Origin: Thermonema rossianum DSM 10300
Lineage (GTDB): Bacteria > Bacteroidota > Bacteroidia > Cytophagales > Thermonemataceae
Reading direction: 5' to 3'
DNA: 64,000 bases
Assembly (NCBI RefSeq): GCF_000426825.1
Contig: NZ_AUGC01000009.1
Span: 1-64,000 of the forward strand
The notes beneath the pieces are model-generated. The model did not search any database. It saw only the letters and a list, made by a program, of their open reading frames with translations, and had not been told where the DNA came from. The stretch's first letter is position 1. The number at the start of each line of letters is the position of its first letter. A program made the position numbers and the translations under genes. Positions 1 to 8,958 of this stretch are shown here, piece by piece.

Positions 1-199
1 TGCCGGGCTTCCGTTCGTCGGGCGGGTCGAAAAATGCGCAGGCATTCATCGTGTAAAAACAGCCGTTCGTCCAAAATGTCAGCGCACGGCTGTCATGCTT
101 CTTTGGCTGCCGCCCATGCGGAAAGCCACTTGCAAAGTGAAGGCATTTTAACAAAAAAAATTATTCCACACAAGTATTGGCAGGTGTTTTTTTCATTAA
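1..199. other. left-edge stretch without a confident gene
   Basis: No frame here gives a convincing protein. A plus-strand frame is open from base 2 to a stop near base 150 and could be the last residues of a gene starting outside the window, but its composition is not protein-like enough to call. Past base 150 the sequence becomes AT-rich and leads into the terminator of the tRNA gene. Confidence 0.4.
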
Positions 200-234
200 A
201 AATGAAAAAAGCGACACTCATGGTGAGTGTCGCT
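200..234 (-). terminator. Rho-independent terminator of tRNA-Val
   Basis: A perfect 11-bp stem (AGCGACACTCA with TGAGTGTCGCT, three-base loop) is followed, reading the minus strand, by a run of six T. It lies just downstream of the tRNA-Val 3' end. Confidence 0.85.
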
Positions 235-241
235 TGGGGTG

Positions 242-316
242 TGGGTTCTGCAGGATTCGAACCTGCGACCCCCTGCTTGTAAGGCAGGTGCTCTGAACCA
301 ACTGAGCTAAGAACCC
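242..316 (-). tRNA. tRNA-Val (anticodon TAC)
   Basis: Reading the minus strand, a 7-bp acceptor stem GGGTTCT/AGAACCC closes a cloverleaf with an AGCTCAGTTGG-type D-arm, the anticodon stem CCTGC/GCAGG around the loop CTTACAA, and a GGTTCGAATCC T-arm. The loop gives anticodon TAC, which reads GUA (Val). The discriminator base is A and the CCA end is not encoded. The gene is flanked by a clear promoter and terminator, so it is a single-gene unit. Confidence 0.95.
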
Positions 317-335
317 TTTTGCTCAAATGCTGATG

Positions 336-367
336 CAAAGGTACGGCAAGGTTTTATTTCGTGCAAA
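336..367 (-). promoter_or_regulatory. Bacteroidota-type promoter of tRNA-Val
   Basis: On the minus strand TTTG (367-364) is separated by exactly 20 bases from TACCTTTG (343-336), which matches the TAnnTTTG -7 element known for Bacteroidota. The -7 box ends 20 bases before the tRNA 5' end. The same arrangement precedes tRNA-Gln at 36.6 kb. Confidence 0.7.
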
Positions 368-401
368 TTATTTTTCAAGTTTTTTCTTCACAAAAAAGCA
401 A

Positions 402-443
402 CCGGCTCAAAAGCAAGCGCTTGTAAAAAGCTTTTTGAGCCGG
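402..443 (-). terminator. terminator of glyS
   Basis: An 11-bp stem CCGGCTCAAAA/TTTTGAGCCGG lies about 25 bases after the glyS stop codon and is followed on the minus strand by a T-rich tract. Confidence 0.75.
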
Positions 444-467
444 TGAAACAGCACATGGGCCGCCGCT

Positions 468-1967
468 TTATTGCAGCTGTGTCAAAATAGAGCGGAACGA
501 TACTGCTTCGCCAATGATGCGGGGCAGCTCGGCAATTGCCACGCGTTCTTGCTCGGTGGTGTCGCGGTGGCGCAGTGTCACGGTATTGTCTTCCATGGTT
601 TGGTAGTCCACGGTAATGCAGAAGGGCGTGCCTATCATGTCTTGGCGGGTGTAGTTTTTGCCTATGGCGCCACGCTCTTCATAAATGGTGTTGAAGTCGT
701 AGCGCAACAGGTTGAACACTTCGCGTGCTTTTTCGGGCAGCCCGTCTTTGCGCACCAAGGGGAATACGGCTGCCTTCACCGGTGCTATGGCCGGGTGAAA
801 CTTCAAGTATATACGTTTTTTCTCATTGCCTTTGGCATCCACGCCTATGTCTTCGGTGTAGGCATTCGACAAAACAGCCAAGAAAAGACGGTCGGCACCA
901 ATCGAAGTCTCAATCACATAAGGAATGTAGCTTTGCTTGATTTCGTCATCGAAATAGCGCAGTTTTTTCTTTGAGTACTGCTCGTGGTTGCGCAGGTCGA
1001 AATCGGTGCGCGAATGGATGCCTTCCAATTCTTTGAAGCCAAAGGGGAATTCATATTCTATATCGAGGGCGGCATTGGCATAGTGTGCCAGCTTTTCGTG
1101 CTCATGAAAACGCAACTTGTTTTCGGGCAAGCCTATGGCACGCAAAAAGTCATAGCGTTTTTGTTTCCAGTATTCGTACCACTGCATCTCTTCGCCGGGG
1201 CGCACGAAAAACTGCATTTCCATCTGCTCGAACTCGCGCATGCGGAAGATAAACTGCCGTGCCACAATTTCGTTGCGGAAGGCTTTGCCTATTTGTGCAA
1301 TACCAAAAGGTATTTTCATGCTGGTGCCGCGCCCTGTTTTTTGCACATTCAAGAAATTGACAAAAATACCTTGTGCCGTTTCGGGGCGTAAGTAAATGGT
1401 CATGCTGTCTTCGGCTACGGCTCCTGCCTTGGTCGCAAACATCAGGTTGAACTGGCGCACTTCGGTCCAGTTGGCAGTGCCCGACACCGGGCAAACAATA
1501 TTTTCTTCGATGATCAGATTGCGCAGCCCTTCGAAGTCTTCCCGGTTGAGCAGCTCGTTCATCTTGTCGAGCAGGGCTTGCGCCTTGGCTTCCTCGCCGG
1601 CTTGGCGGTATTCTTCGGCTTTGCCCTCGATGAGGTGGTCCACGCGGTAGCGCTTTTTAGAGTCTTTGTTGTCGATAAGCGGATCGTTGAAGCTGTCCAC
1701 GTGTCCGGAAGCTTTCCATGTGGTAGGGTGCATGAAAATGGCAGCGTCCAGCCCCACGACGTTTTCATGCAGTTGGGTCATGGCTTTCCACCACAGTTGC
1801 TTGAGGTTGTTTTTCAACTCCACGCCATTCTGCCCATAGTCATAAACAGCCTGCAGCCCGTCGTAAATTTCACTGGAAGGGAAGACAAAACCGTATTCTT
1901 TGGCATGCGATACGATTTTTTGCAAGTTGGCTTCCTCCAAGGTCAGTGCTTGTTGCTTCTTCGACAT
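468..1967 (-). CDS. glyS: glycine--tRNA ligase (single-chain, class II)
   Basis: This 499-residue protein charges tRNA-Gly with glycine in the cytosol. It is the alpha2 homodimer type and not the two-subunit GlyQ/GlyS type: one chain contains the class II catalytic core, including the FRNE motif in GKAFRNEIVARQFIFRMREFEQME (motif 2 region), a C-terminal GADRLFLAVLSNAY motif 3 segment, and an anticodon-binding domain starting near APVKAAVFPL. The N-terminus has the WKASGHVDSFNDP signature typical of bacterial and eukaryotic homodimeric GlyRS. The gene stands alone, ends in its own terminator and is divergent from the surface protein gene at 2134. Confidence 0.96.
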   Translation of the reverse strand: MSKKQQALTLEEANLQKIVSHAKEYGFVFPSSEIYDGLQAVYDYGQNGVELKNNLKQLWWKAMTQLHENVVGLDAAIFMHPTTWKASGHVDSFNDPLIDNKDSKKRYRVDHLIEGKAEEYRQAGEEAKAQALLDKMNELLNREDFEGLRNLIIEENIVCPVSGTANWTEVRQFNLMFATKAGAVAEDSMTIYLRPETAQGIFVNFLNVQKTGRGTSMKIPFGIAQIGKAFRNEIVARQFIFRMREFEQMEMQFFVRPGEEMQWYEYWKQKRYDFLRAIGLPENKLRFHEHEKLAHYANAALDIEYEFPFGFKELEGIHSRTDFDLRNHEQYSKKKLRYFDDEIKQSYIPYVIETSIGADRLFLAVLSNAYTEDIGVDAKGNEKKRIYLKFHPAIAPVKAAVFPLVRKDGLPEKAREVFNLLRYDFNTIYEERGAIGKNYTRQDMIGTPFCITVDYQTMEDNTVTLRHRDTTEQERVAIAELPRIIGEAVSFRSILTQLQ

Positions 1968-2133
1968 ATCGATTGTGTTTTTGTGTTCCTTTGTATTTTG
2001 CTAAGAAACAAAAATAAGCAAGTTTTAAGAAAGGCACGCCGGCCGTGCGTAAAAAGAAAACATCCGTACCGCTTTTTGACGTATTACATTTTACCGGCTG
2101 ACCGAATGTAAACACAGCAACACACATTTACAC

Positions 2134-3852
2134 ATGAAACCACACGCTCTTTTCTTTCACATGCGGCGTTTTGCTTCCTTGCTGGGTGCATGGACGCTCC
2201 TGCTATGCAATGGCGGACAGACTCAAGCCCAAAGCCCTTGTTTTTATGCGCAGGGCTACCCGGCAAGTGCCACGCGCATACGGGCTTGTGTGCCTTTTAC
2301 CATTGAACTGGTCGATTGCACCGGGGGTGGGCAAAATATTGCCTATCGCTTTCAGGAAGGGGGCGAGCGCACCGCTTCCAATACTTTTACCTATACTTCG
2401 CCGGGCTTGTACAGCGTGACACAGTACGGCAATTTTCCGGACGGCAACGGGGGCTTTACCGGTGACAGTCTGACCAAAAGTGCCTATGTGGAAGTGTTGG
2501 CTACGCCCACGCCCCAAGTACGTATGGAGCGCTGCAACGGCAGACGCCTGCGGATTACTGCCCCTGCTGCCCCTTATGAGCAATATGTAGTGAACTGGGG
2601 CGACGGCAGCCCCCCGCAAATACTGACGCCCGGCAACACACTGAGTCATGTCTATGCCACAGCTGGCAGCTACACGCCTGTTGTGCGCGGCGAGTACCTA
2701 CTCAACCGCATCGACGGGCAAAATTGCGGCAAAGACACCACCATTACTTTGGCTATTTACGAAGATATAAACACTTCGAACTTCAACTTTCAAATGGAAG
2801 TGCAAAGCCCTTTGTCTGTTTGCGAAGGGCGTGTGCTGCTTTCTTGGGAAAACCTGCGTGCCGACTGGCAATATAGCTTGGAAGTATCGCGCAACAACGG
2901 CGCCTATGAGCCCGTCTTGCAGCTCGAAGACAGCACCGCCTCTTCGGTAGAGTATGTTTGGCAGGGCAATACGCTCACGCAAAGCCTGCGCTTCCGGTTG
3001 AATGTGCGCAATGCATGCGGCGAGTCGGTGTCTTTTGTGTCGGCTACCTACACGCCCCCCCTCTCGCAACTGCCCGTAAAAGTGCGGGACTTGCAACTGT
3101 CATTTACAAATGATAACCGCCTGCAGGCAAGCTGGAACGACAGCGAGAAGGCTTATCCCGAACTGCAAGAGCTGGAATTATGGCAAAACGGGCAATCGAT
3201 AAAAGTGCTTCCCAACAGCGGTAATTTCACCGGTGAAGAGCCACAGGACATGCCCGCATGTTGGCAACTGAAAAAAGAAGGCAGCTGTGGACCTATAGCC
3301 CACAGCGATGTGGTGTGCCCCTTGTGGTTGACCATAGAGCAACAGGGGCGCAACCAATACAATCTGTCGTGGCAGCCTTACCGCCGCAACGACACGATCA
3401 TCAGCAGTACCTACGAAATTGTGCTTAGCGATGAAGGGGGGGCTGAAATTGAACGTATTGCCGCAGGCAATAGCCTGCAAAGCAGCCTCGCGCCCACCGA
3501 CACACTGCGGCAGTTGCTGTTTGTGCATATAGAAAGCGTTTTGCCGGGCGGCTTTGTGAGCCGCTCGAACCGGCAGCGTCTCGAACGCCCCCTGCAGCTG
3601 CATTTCCCTACGGCCTTCACGCCCAATGGCGATGGTTTGAACGACATTTTTCGCCCCAAAGGGACCTTTGTGCGCAGTTACCGCCTGCAAATCTACGACA
3701 GCAAAGGCAGTCTGCTTTTTGAAAGCAGCAATATGGAAGAAGGTTGGGACGGTGCCCAAGCGCCGCCGGGCAGCTACCTGTATCGCGCCGTAGCCGAGGA
3801 TTACCTGGGCAGGCAATACAGCTTCGAAGGGGTGATAACCCTCATACGGTAA
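2134..3852 (+). CDS. secreted PKD-like protein with CHU_C-type (T9SS type B) C-terminal sorting domain
   Basis: This 572-residue protein is probably exported and attached outside the cell through the type IX secretion system. It has an N-terminal signal peptide (hydrophobic stretch around residues 12-32, then QAQS). Two PKD-like stretches follow (PGLYSVTQYG; VNWGDGSPPQILTPGNTLSHVYATAGSYTPVVRGEY). The last ~85 residues carry the CHU_C pattern FPTAFTPNGDGLNDIF ... LQIYDSKGSLLFES ... GWDG ... PPGSYLYRAVAEDYLGR. The middle has no obvious enzymatic motif. GldH and PorT homologues elsewhere in the window fit a working secretion/gliding apparatus. The substrate or adhesive role is unknown. Confidence 0.85.
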   Translation: MKPHALFFHMRRFASLLGAWTLLLCNGGQTQAQSPCFYAQGYPASATRIRACVPFTIELVDCTGGGQNIAYRFQEGGERTASNTFTYTSPGLYSVTQYGNFPDGNGGFTGDSLTKSAYVEVLATPTPQVRMERCNGRRLRITAPAAPYEQYVVNWGDGSPPQILTPGNTLSHVYATAGSYTPVVRGEYLLNRIDGQNCGKDTTITLAIYEDINTSNFNFQMEVQSPLSVCEGRVLLSWENLRADWQYSLEVSRNNGAYEPVLQLEDSTASSVEYVWQGNTLTQSLRFRLNVRNACGESVSFVSATYTPPLSQLPVKVRDLQLSFTNDNRLQASWNDSEKAYPELQELELWQNGQSIKVLPNSGNFTGEEPQDMPACWQLKKEGSCGPIAHSDVVCPLWLTIEQQGRNQYNLSWQPYRRNDTIISSTYEIVLSDEGGAEIERIAAGNSLQSSLAPTDTLRQLLFVHIESVLPGGFVSRSNRQRLERPLQLHFPTAFTPNGDGLNDIFRPKGTFVRSYRLQIYDSKGSLLFESSNMEEGWDGAQAPPGSYLYRAVAEDYLGRQYSFEGVITLIR

Positions 3853-3933
3853 ATGCTTTTTAAAGGCACATGCCGCTCAATCAGGCACGGCTTATCTGCT
3901 CACAGAACTCATCATTTCGAACGGAGCACAGCC

Positions 3934-4169
3934 TGTCATTTCGAACCGAACGCAGTGAGGTGAGAAATCTCAAAGCCCAACAAGCAAAAAGAAGTAAAAG
4001 AGATTTCTCGCTTGCGCTCGAAATGACAAAAGGGCGAATGTTAAAAAGGATACTTTTTGAAAGAGGAAAAAGCTATTTGTCATTTCGAACGAGCGAAGCG
4101 GAGTGAGGAATCTCTTCAAACCAAACACAACAAGAAAAAAGCGGTTTCCCGCTTGCGCTCGAAATGACA
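3934..4169. repeat. two ~93-bp palindromic MITE-like elements
   Basis: Two elements, 3934-4028 and 4078-4169, each begin TGTCATTTCGA and end with its exact reverse complement TCGAAATGACA, giving perfect 11-bp terminal inverted repeats. Inside are GAGCGAAGCG-like and GAGATTTCTCGCTTGCGC-like arms, with related sequence in both. A further left-end fragment lies at 3911-3927. There is no coding capacity. Related copies occur at 43.8-44.3 kb. They fill the interval between the surface protein gene and gldH (3853-4268), which has no gene. Confidence 0.8.
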
Positions 4170-4192
4170 AAGAACAAACGCCCTAAGAATAG

Positions 4193-4226
4193 CAACAGGC
4201 GCTTTTTGTGCAGAAAGCGCCTGTTG
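4193..4226. other. perfect 13-bp hairpin downstream of gldH
   Basis: CAACAGGCGCTTT pairs perfectly with AAAGCGCCTGTTG around an 8-base loop. It sits about 40 bases beyond the gldH stop codon. Neither strand has a T-run after it, so it is not a textbook terminator, but its placement suggests 3'-end formation or mRNA stabilisation. Confidence 0.5.
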
Positions 4227-4268
4227 AAGGTCTCACAAAGAAACAAAGCAAGTGTTTAGCAGGCTGTT

Positions 4269-4766
4269 TCAGGGCTTCGCCGGCACGCCCTCTTCATAGC
4301 GGCGCAATTTCACTCCGAAGCTCAGCACCTCGGGCAAGGGGTCTTCGCGCATATATTGCTGTATGAGGTAGATATACTTGCCCGGCGCCGGAAACTCGTA
4401 TGCCGGCAAGGCAATGAGCTCATGCTCGAAGATGTCGCCCAGATTGGTACCATAAGGCTCGCCCGTCTTGGGGTCCATCAGCTCTATGTGCTGCAGATGC
4501 TTGGCAAGCACCTTGCCGGTGCTGTCAATCAATGTGTATTGCACATACATGTTGTAATAAGGGTAGTCGAGCGTGTTGCGTATGTGATAATATACATCGT
4601 ATTTGCCGGCTTGAGCAATGGGCAGTTCAAAGCGCAAGACGGAGTCGGCATACCACTTGCCGCCCGGCAGCGAGTAAATTTTTTCATATACCAAACGGTC
4701 ATCGCTGCAAGCCGTCAGCAGTAGTAGCCCCAAAAAGAAAGCAACAAGGTTTTTGTAGCTGTTCAT
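4269..4766 (-). CDS. gldH: gliding motility lipoprotein GldH
   Basis: This is a 165-residue lipoprotein of the GldH family, part of the Bacteroidota gliding/type IX secretion apparatus. I start it at 4766 (MNSYKN), because that gives a lipoprotein signal peptide with the lipobox LLTAC near residue 20. A longer frame to 4958 only adds low-complexity sequence overlapping the upstream gene. Family features include the YHIRNTLDYPYYNMYVQYTL segment and the C-terminal IYLIQQYMREDPLPEVLSFGVKLRR stretch. It lies 13 bases after ricT, so the two are probably co-transcribed, an arrangement I recall from other Bacteroidota. Confidence 0.9.
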   Translation of the reverse strand: MNSYKNLVAFFLGLLLLTACSDDRLVYEKIYSLPGGKWYADSVLRFELPIAQAGKYDVYYHIRNTLDYPYYNMYVQYTLIDSTGKVLAKHLQHIELMDPKTGEPYGTNLGDIFEHELIALPAYEFPAPGKYIYLIQQYMREDPLPEVLSFGVKLRRYEEGVPAKP

Positions 4767-4779
4767 GGTGAATTGTGTC

Positions 4780-6027
4780 TTATGATTTGTTGTTGCGGCG
4801 GTTGTTGTTGCGCCGGTTCCGGCTACGCCGTTTTTTATTTGAAGACGAAGTATTTTCGCCTTCCCCGCTCTTCGACTTATGGGCAGCGCCCTGCTGCTCT
4901 TTGTCACTTCTGCTTTTGTTTTTCTTGCGGCGTTTCTTTTTGCGCTTGGCATTTTCACGCCCCTTGATGCGCTCTTCTATACGTTCCAGGTCTATACTGA
5001 TGTCGTTTTCTATGGCTTCGTCATCATCGAGCAAGGTGGTTTCCTGCAACGCATCGGGCATTTGCCCCGCTTCGTTCATTTCCATGATTTCGCGCACACG
5101 CTCCACACTAAGCGGATACCAGGTGCTCTCGTTCTCATAGGCAAACCACAATATCTTTTTGAAGATATCGGTTTTGCGCAGGTAAGCATTGCCTTTGGCT
5201 GTTTTGAGCACCTCCACCTCGGGGATGTCTTTAAGCGCTTCCACGTAGGTATCCAGCTCGTAGTTCAAGCAGCACTTCAGGCGCCCGCATTGCCCGGACA
5301 ACTTTGCCGGGTTGAGCGACAAGTTTTGATAACGCGCTGCCGACGTGGCTACGCTCTTAAAGTCGGAAAGCCAGGTAGAGCAGCAGAGCTCGCGCCCGCA
5401 AACGCCAATGCCGCCCAGGCGTGCCGCCTCTTGGCGCAGGCTTATTTGCCGCATCTCGACACGTATTTTGAACTCCGACGCCAGTATCTTGATAAGCTCG
5501 CGGAAATCCACACGCCCGTCGGCCGTATAGTAAAAAGTAGCTTTGGTTTGGTCTGCCTGATACTCTACGTCGTTGAGTTTCATTTGCATGCCCAATTCGC
5601 GTATAATCTCGCGTGTGCGAAACAGCGTGGGCATCTCCCTGTTTTTGGCTTCTTGGAATTTCTGCATGTCTGCTTCGGTAGGCAGACGCAAGATGCGGGG
5701 CAGCTCGGCATCTTCTGCCAGTTGTTTTTTGCGCATCTGCAGGCGCACCAGCTCGCCCCGCAACGACACATGCCCAATATGATAACCGGTGGGCATTTCT
5801 ACCACCACGGGGTCGCCGGTTTCCAACGCAAAGCCTTCGGTATTGCGGAAGAAGTCCTTGCGTCCGTTTTTGAAACGCACTTCTACGACGTCAAACTGTT
5901 CGTCGGGTGGTATATCCAGATGGCTCAGCCAATCAAATACATTCATTTTATTGCATCCGCCGGTGGCGCAGCTGCCGTTGCTCCGGCAGCCTGCGGGCTT
6001 GGCGGTCCCACAATTCGTACAAGCCAT
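4780..6027 (-). CDS. ricT: PSP1/RicT-like protein
   Basis: This 415-residue protein belongs to the PSP1 (YaaT/RicT) family. In Bacillus this family forms the Y-complex that binds an Fe-S cluster and influences RNA processing and phosphorelay signalling; the role in Bacteroidota is not established. The cysteine-rich core GVCGRELCCSTWL ... LSGQCGRLKCCLNYELDTY is clear. An unusual N-terminal cysteine cluster (CTNCGTAKPAGC ... CATGGC) precedes the PSP1 domain. The last ~70 residues are a basic, Asn/Arg/Lys-rich tail (KRKKKRRKKNKSR and RRNRRNNNRRNN) that looks disordered and RNA-binding. gldH follows 13 bases downstream. Confidence 0.9.
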   Translation of the reverse strand: MACTNCGTAKPAGCRSNGSCATGGCNKMNVFDWLSHLDIPPDEQFDVVEVRFKNGRKDFFRNTEGFALETGDPVVVEMPTGYHIGHVSLRGELVRLQMRKKQLAEDAELPRILRLPTEADMQKFQEAKNREMPTLFRTREIIRELGMQMKLNDVEYQADQTKATFYYTADGRVDFRELIKILASEFKIRVEMRQISLRQEAARLGGIGVCGRELCCSTWLSDFKSVATSAARYQNLSLNPAKLSGQCGRLKCCLNYELDTYVEALKDIPEVEVLKTAKGNAYLRKTDIFKKILWFAYENESTWYPLSVERVREIMEMNEAGQMPDALQETTLLDDDEAIENDISIDLERIEERIKGRENAKRKKKRRKKNKSRSDKEQQGAAHKSKSGEGENTSSSNKKRRSRNRRNNNRRNNKS

Positions 6028-6088
6028 AGTGATTCTACGGTTTAAATGAAAAAGGTGAAGTACTTACCTCAACAAGGCAAATACGGTT

Positions 6089-7402
6089 TTAGTTTTGCTT
6101 TGAAGCCTCTGCTTCTTGCTGCCAGCGCAACAGGTCCAAGCCTATGTCGCGGCGATAATACTTGTTGTCGAAATGGATGCTCCCGGCCGCTTTCATAGCC
6201 AATTCACGGGCTTCGGGCAGGCTTTCAGCCAAAGCAGTAACAGCCAACACACGCCCGCCATGGGTCAGTATTTCGCCTTGGCTGCCTTGACGGGTGCCCG
6301 CATGGAACACAATGGCTTCTTCTACTTCATCGATGCCGGTAATCACCTTGCCTTTTTCATAAGCCTCGGGATAACCTTGCGATGCAAGCACTACGGTAAC
6401 GGCCGTGTAAGGGCTAATCTGCAGACTTTGCTGCCCCAAGGTGCCTGCTGCCGTGGCTTCGAGCAACACCAGCAGGTCTGATTCGATACGCGCAAAAACG
6501 GCTTGTGTTTCAGGGTCGCCCATGCGCACGTTATACTCAATCACATAGGGGTCGCCTCCCACATTCATCAAACCCAAGAAGATAAAACCAGAGTAAGGGG
6601 CTTGCTCTTGCTGCAGCCCTTGCAAAGTGGGGCGAATGATGCGCTCTTCCACCTTGCGAATAAAATCCTTGTTCACGAAAGGCACCGGCGACACTGCCCC
6701 CATGCCGCCCGTGTTCAAGCCCGTATCGCCCTCACCTATGCGTTTATAGTCTTTGGCTTCGGGCAATACCATATAATCTTTGCCGTCGGTAAGCACAAAT
6801 ACCGACACCTCAATGCCTTGTAAAAACTCTTCGACCACCACTTTGCGGCTTGCTTCGCCAAATTTGCCGGAAAGCATGGCTTTCATTTCTTCCATTGCCT
6901 GCTCGCGCTGCTCGCAAATCAACACGCCCTTGCCGGCAGCCAAGCCGTCGGCTTTCAAGACCACGGGCAACGGATGCTGCCGCAGATACTCGAGCGCTTC
7001 GTCCAGCTGTCCTGCTTCAAAGGTGCGATAACGGGCAGTAGGAATGCCATAGCGCTGCATGAATTGCTTGGCGTAGTCTTTACTGCCTTCCAAGCGTGCC
7101 CCCGCTTTCGAAGGACCTACTACCTTCAGCCCTTTCAATGCAGGGCGTGCACTCAGCGCATCGCGGATGCCGGCCACCAAGGGGGCTTCGGGACCTACCA
7201 CAAGCAAGTCGATGGATTGCGCTCCGCAAAAGGCGGCCACCGCTTCAAAATCCATGGGGTCCAAAGCCACATTTTGGGCGTGGCGGGCAGTGCCTGCGTT
7301 GCCCGGTGCAATGAACAAAGCCTCGCAAAGGGGGCTTTGTGCGATTTTATATACGAAGGCGTGCTCTCTGCCGCCGCTGCCTAAAACAAGAACTCGTGCC
7401 AT
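6089..7402 (-). CDS. purD: phosphoribosylamine--glycine ligase (GARS)
   Basis: This 437-residue ATP-grasp enzyme joins glycine to 5-phosphoribosylamine in step two of purine synthesis. The N-terminal Rossmann-like region begins VLVLGSGGREHAF. The ATP-grasp core has LKADGLAAGKGV, VVEEFLQGIEVSVF and the catalytic GGMGAVSP and EYNVRMGDPETQ segments. Length is normal. No other pur gene lies beside it. The TetR gene ends 27 bases upstream on the same strand, so read-through from it is possible. Confidence 0.96.
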   Translation of the reverse strand: MARVLVLGSGGREHAFVYKIAQSPLCEALFIAPGNAGTARHAQNVALDPMDFEAVAAFCGAQSIDLLVVGPEAPLVAGIRDALSARPALKGLKVVGPSKAGARLEGSKDYAKQFMQRYGIPTARYRTFEAGQLDEALEYLRQHPLPVVLKADGLAAGKGVLICEQREQAMEEMKAMLSGKFGEASRKVVVEEFLQGIEVSVFVLTDGKDYMVLPEAKDYKRIGEGDTGLNTGGMGAVSPVPFVNKDFIRKVEERIIRPTLQGLQQEQAPYSGFIFLGLMNVGGDPYVIEYNVRMGDPETQAVFARIESDLLVLLEATAAGTLGQQSLQISPYTAVTVVLASQGYPEAYEKGKVITGIDEVEEAIVFHAGTRQGSQGEILTHGGRVLAVTALAESLPEARELAMKAAGSIHFDNKYYRRDIGLDLLRWQQEAEASKQN

Positions 7403-7429
7403 AACAACAATCGATTGGTAAAAGTTATT

Positions 7430-8110
7430 TTATTGAGATTCGGATTCACCGGAATGACCGGAAGCTTGTCCTTTTTTCAGGACGCCTTCGGTCGAAAGAC
7501 TTTCTTCGAGCAGCATAAAGAAAGTATTCATGATGCGCTCGCGCTCAATGTTCAAGTACTTCTGCAGCAAGGAACTTTTGTGATAAACCAGCTGCATGAT
7601 GCCGTTTGCCATTGCCCACAAGCACTTCGATACCACCTGCGGATCCACGCCTTTTTTAATGCTGCCATCTTGTATGCCCCACTCGATGCACTCAGCCAGT
7701 ATGTCGTCCATGCGCAACATTTCGCGCTCCAGGTCTTCGTCCAATTCGAAGTTATCGCCTGAAGTAAAATAAGCAATCACCTTGTAATAATCGGGGTAGC
7801 GGGTGGCGAAATCGAAGTAGGCATATCCGATGGCACGCACCTTATCTACTCCTTTCTCATGCCCTTCGATGGCTTCGCGCAGATGCTTCTGCAATATTTC
7901 ATTACCCTTTTGAGCGATGGTAAAGAAGAGCTCGTCTTTGGTTTTGAAATAGCTGTAAAGGGTGGCTTTGCTCAAGCGTGCCCGCTTGGCCACGTCGTCC
8001 ATGGTGGCTTGCCGGAAGCCTTTGGTAAAGAAAACCAATTCTGCCGCCTTCAGAATCGCTTCACGGCGATTCTGCTTTGCCTGTTCACGTCTCGATAGAT
8101 TCTTTGACAT
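7430..8110 (-). CDS. TetR/AcrR family transcriptional regulator
   Basis: This 226-residue regulator has an N-terminal helix-turn-helix of the TetR type (REAILKAAELVFFTKGFRQATMDDVAKRARLSKATLYSYFKTKDELF, about residues 17-62) and a variable helical ligand-binding domain. It is divergent from trmH, and the intergenic region has a TAGATTTG box (8137-8130) matching the -7 element. I see no clear inverted repeat there, so its operator is unknown. The target genes cannot be named from context. Confidence 0.88.
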   Translation of the reverse strand: MSKNLSRREQAKQNRREAILKAAELVFFTKGFRQATMDDVAKRARLSKATLYSYFKTKDELFFTIAQKGNEILQKHLREAIEGHEKGVDKVRAIGYAYFDFATRYPDYYKVIAYFTSGDNFELDEDLEREMLRMDDILAECIEWGIQDGSIKKGVDPQVVSKCLWAMANGIMQLVYHKSSLLQKYLNIERERIMNTFFMLLEESLSTEGVLKKGQASGHSGESESQ

Positions 8111-8220
8111 TTTCTTTAACTTTGAAGGACAAATCTACAAAATTTATAAAGGAAGGGCACGGCCTTGTGCCTGTCCATTCAATCAAGCAAGTGTAAATCT
8201 GCATCAAAATACCGGTCATT

Positions 8221-8955
8221 ATGCAACAGTGGGCAAAGTTATTGAGCGAAAAAAAGTTAAGCACGGAAGAGTTGAAACAGTTGTGGGATTTCCTGAGTCA
8301 CTACATTACACCACGCCGCAAAGCACTGTTTGAAGAAAAGATAGCCCACAGAACTTATCACATCACCGTAGCCGTAGAAGACATTTACCAAGAGCGCAAT
8401 GCCAGCGCGGTGGTGCGCTCCGCCGAATGTTTTGGTGTGCAGTCGGTGCATATTATCGAAAATCATAACGAGTACAAGATAGCCAAAGGCATAGCCAAAG
8501 GGGCTGACAAGTGGGTGGACCTGCACCTCTACGACCGCAAGGGGCAAAACAATACCGAAGCATGCCTGCAAGCGCTCAAAGCCCGGGGCTACCGCCTGGT
8601 AGCTACCACGCCCCACCAAGACGACTGCTATATAGACGAACTGGACCTCAGCCAACCGACGGCTTTTATCATGGGGGGTGAAAAAGACGGCCTCACACCC
8701 ACCGCCATGTCCATGGCAGATGCTTTCGTGAAAATTCCTATCTACGGCTTTACCGAGAGTTTCAACATATCGGTGGCCACGGCTATTATCTTGTATGAAA
8801 GCACACGCCGCCTGCATCAGAGCACAGACATTGCCTGGCAGCTCGATGAAACCACACGCCTGCAAAAGCTGGTCGAGTGGGCACTCAAAAGCGTGTCGGA
8901 TGGCAGCCGCTTACTGATGCGCTTTTTTGAAGAACAGACAAACGGCATAGGCTAA
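8221..8955 (+). CDS. trmH: SpoU/TrmH-family RNA 2'-O-methyltransferase
   Basis: This 244-residue protein has the SPOUT methyltransferase motifs in order: NASAVVRSAECFGVQSVHIIE (motif 1), FIMGGEKDGLTPTA (motif 2) and IPIYGFTESFNISVATAIILYE (motif 3). That combination and the extended C-terminal helix match TrmH, which methylates the ribose of G18 in tRNA using S-adenosylmethionine. Another SpoU substrate cannot be excluded. The stop codon is only 3 bases from the start of the next gene, so the two form an operon. Confidence 0.88.
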   Translation: MQQWAKLLSEKKLSTEELKQLWDFLSHYITPRRKALFEEKIAHRTYHITVAVEDIYQERNASAVVRSAECFGVQSVHIIENHNEYKIAKGIAKGADKWVDLHLYDRKGQNNTEACLQALKARGYRLVATTPHQDDCYIDELDLSQPTAFIMGGEKDGLTPTAMSMADAFVKIPIYGFTESFNISVATAIILYESTRRLHQSTDIAWQLDETTRLQKLVEWALKSVSDGSRLLMRFFEEQTNGIG

Positions 8956-8958
8956 AGC

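Noticed and set aside
93-338. 81-residue minus-strand open frame
   Set aside because: It runs through the tRNA-Val gene; the segment SNPAEPT-like is the usual translation of a tRNA T-arm.
4879-6045. 388-residue plus-strand open frame
   Set aside because: It is antisense to ricT, whose cysteine motifs are clear; no recognisable motif on the plus strand.
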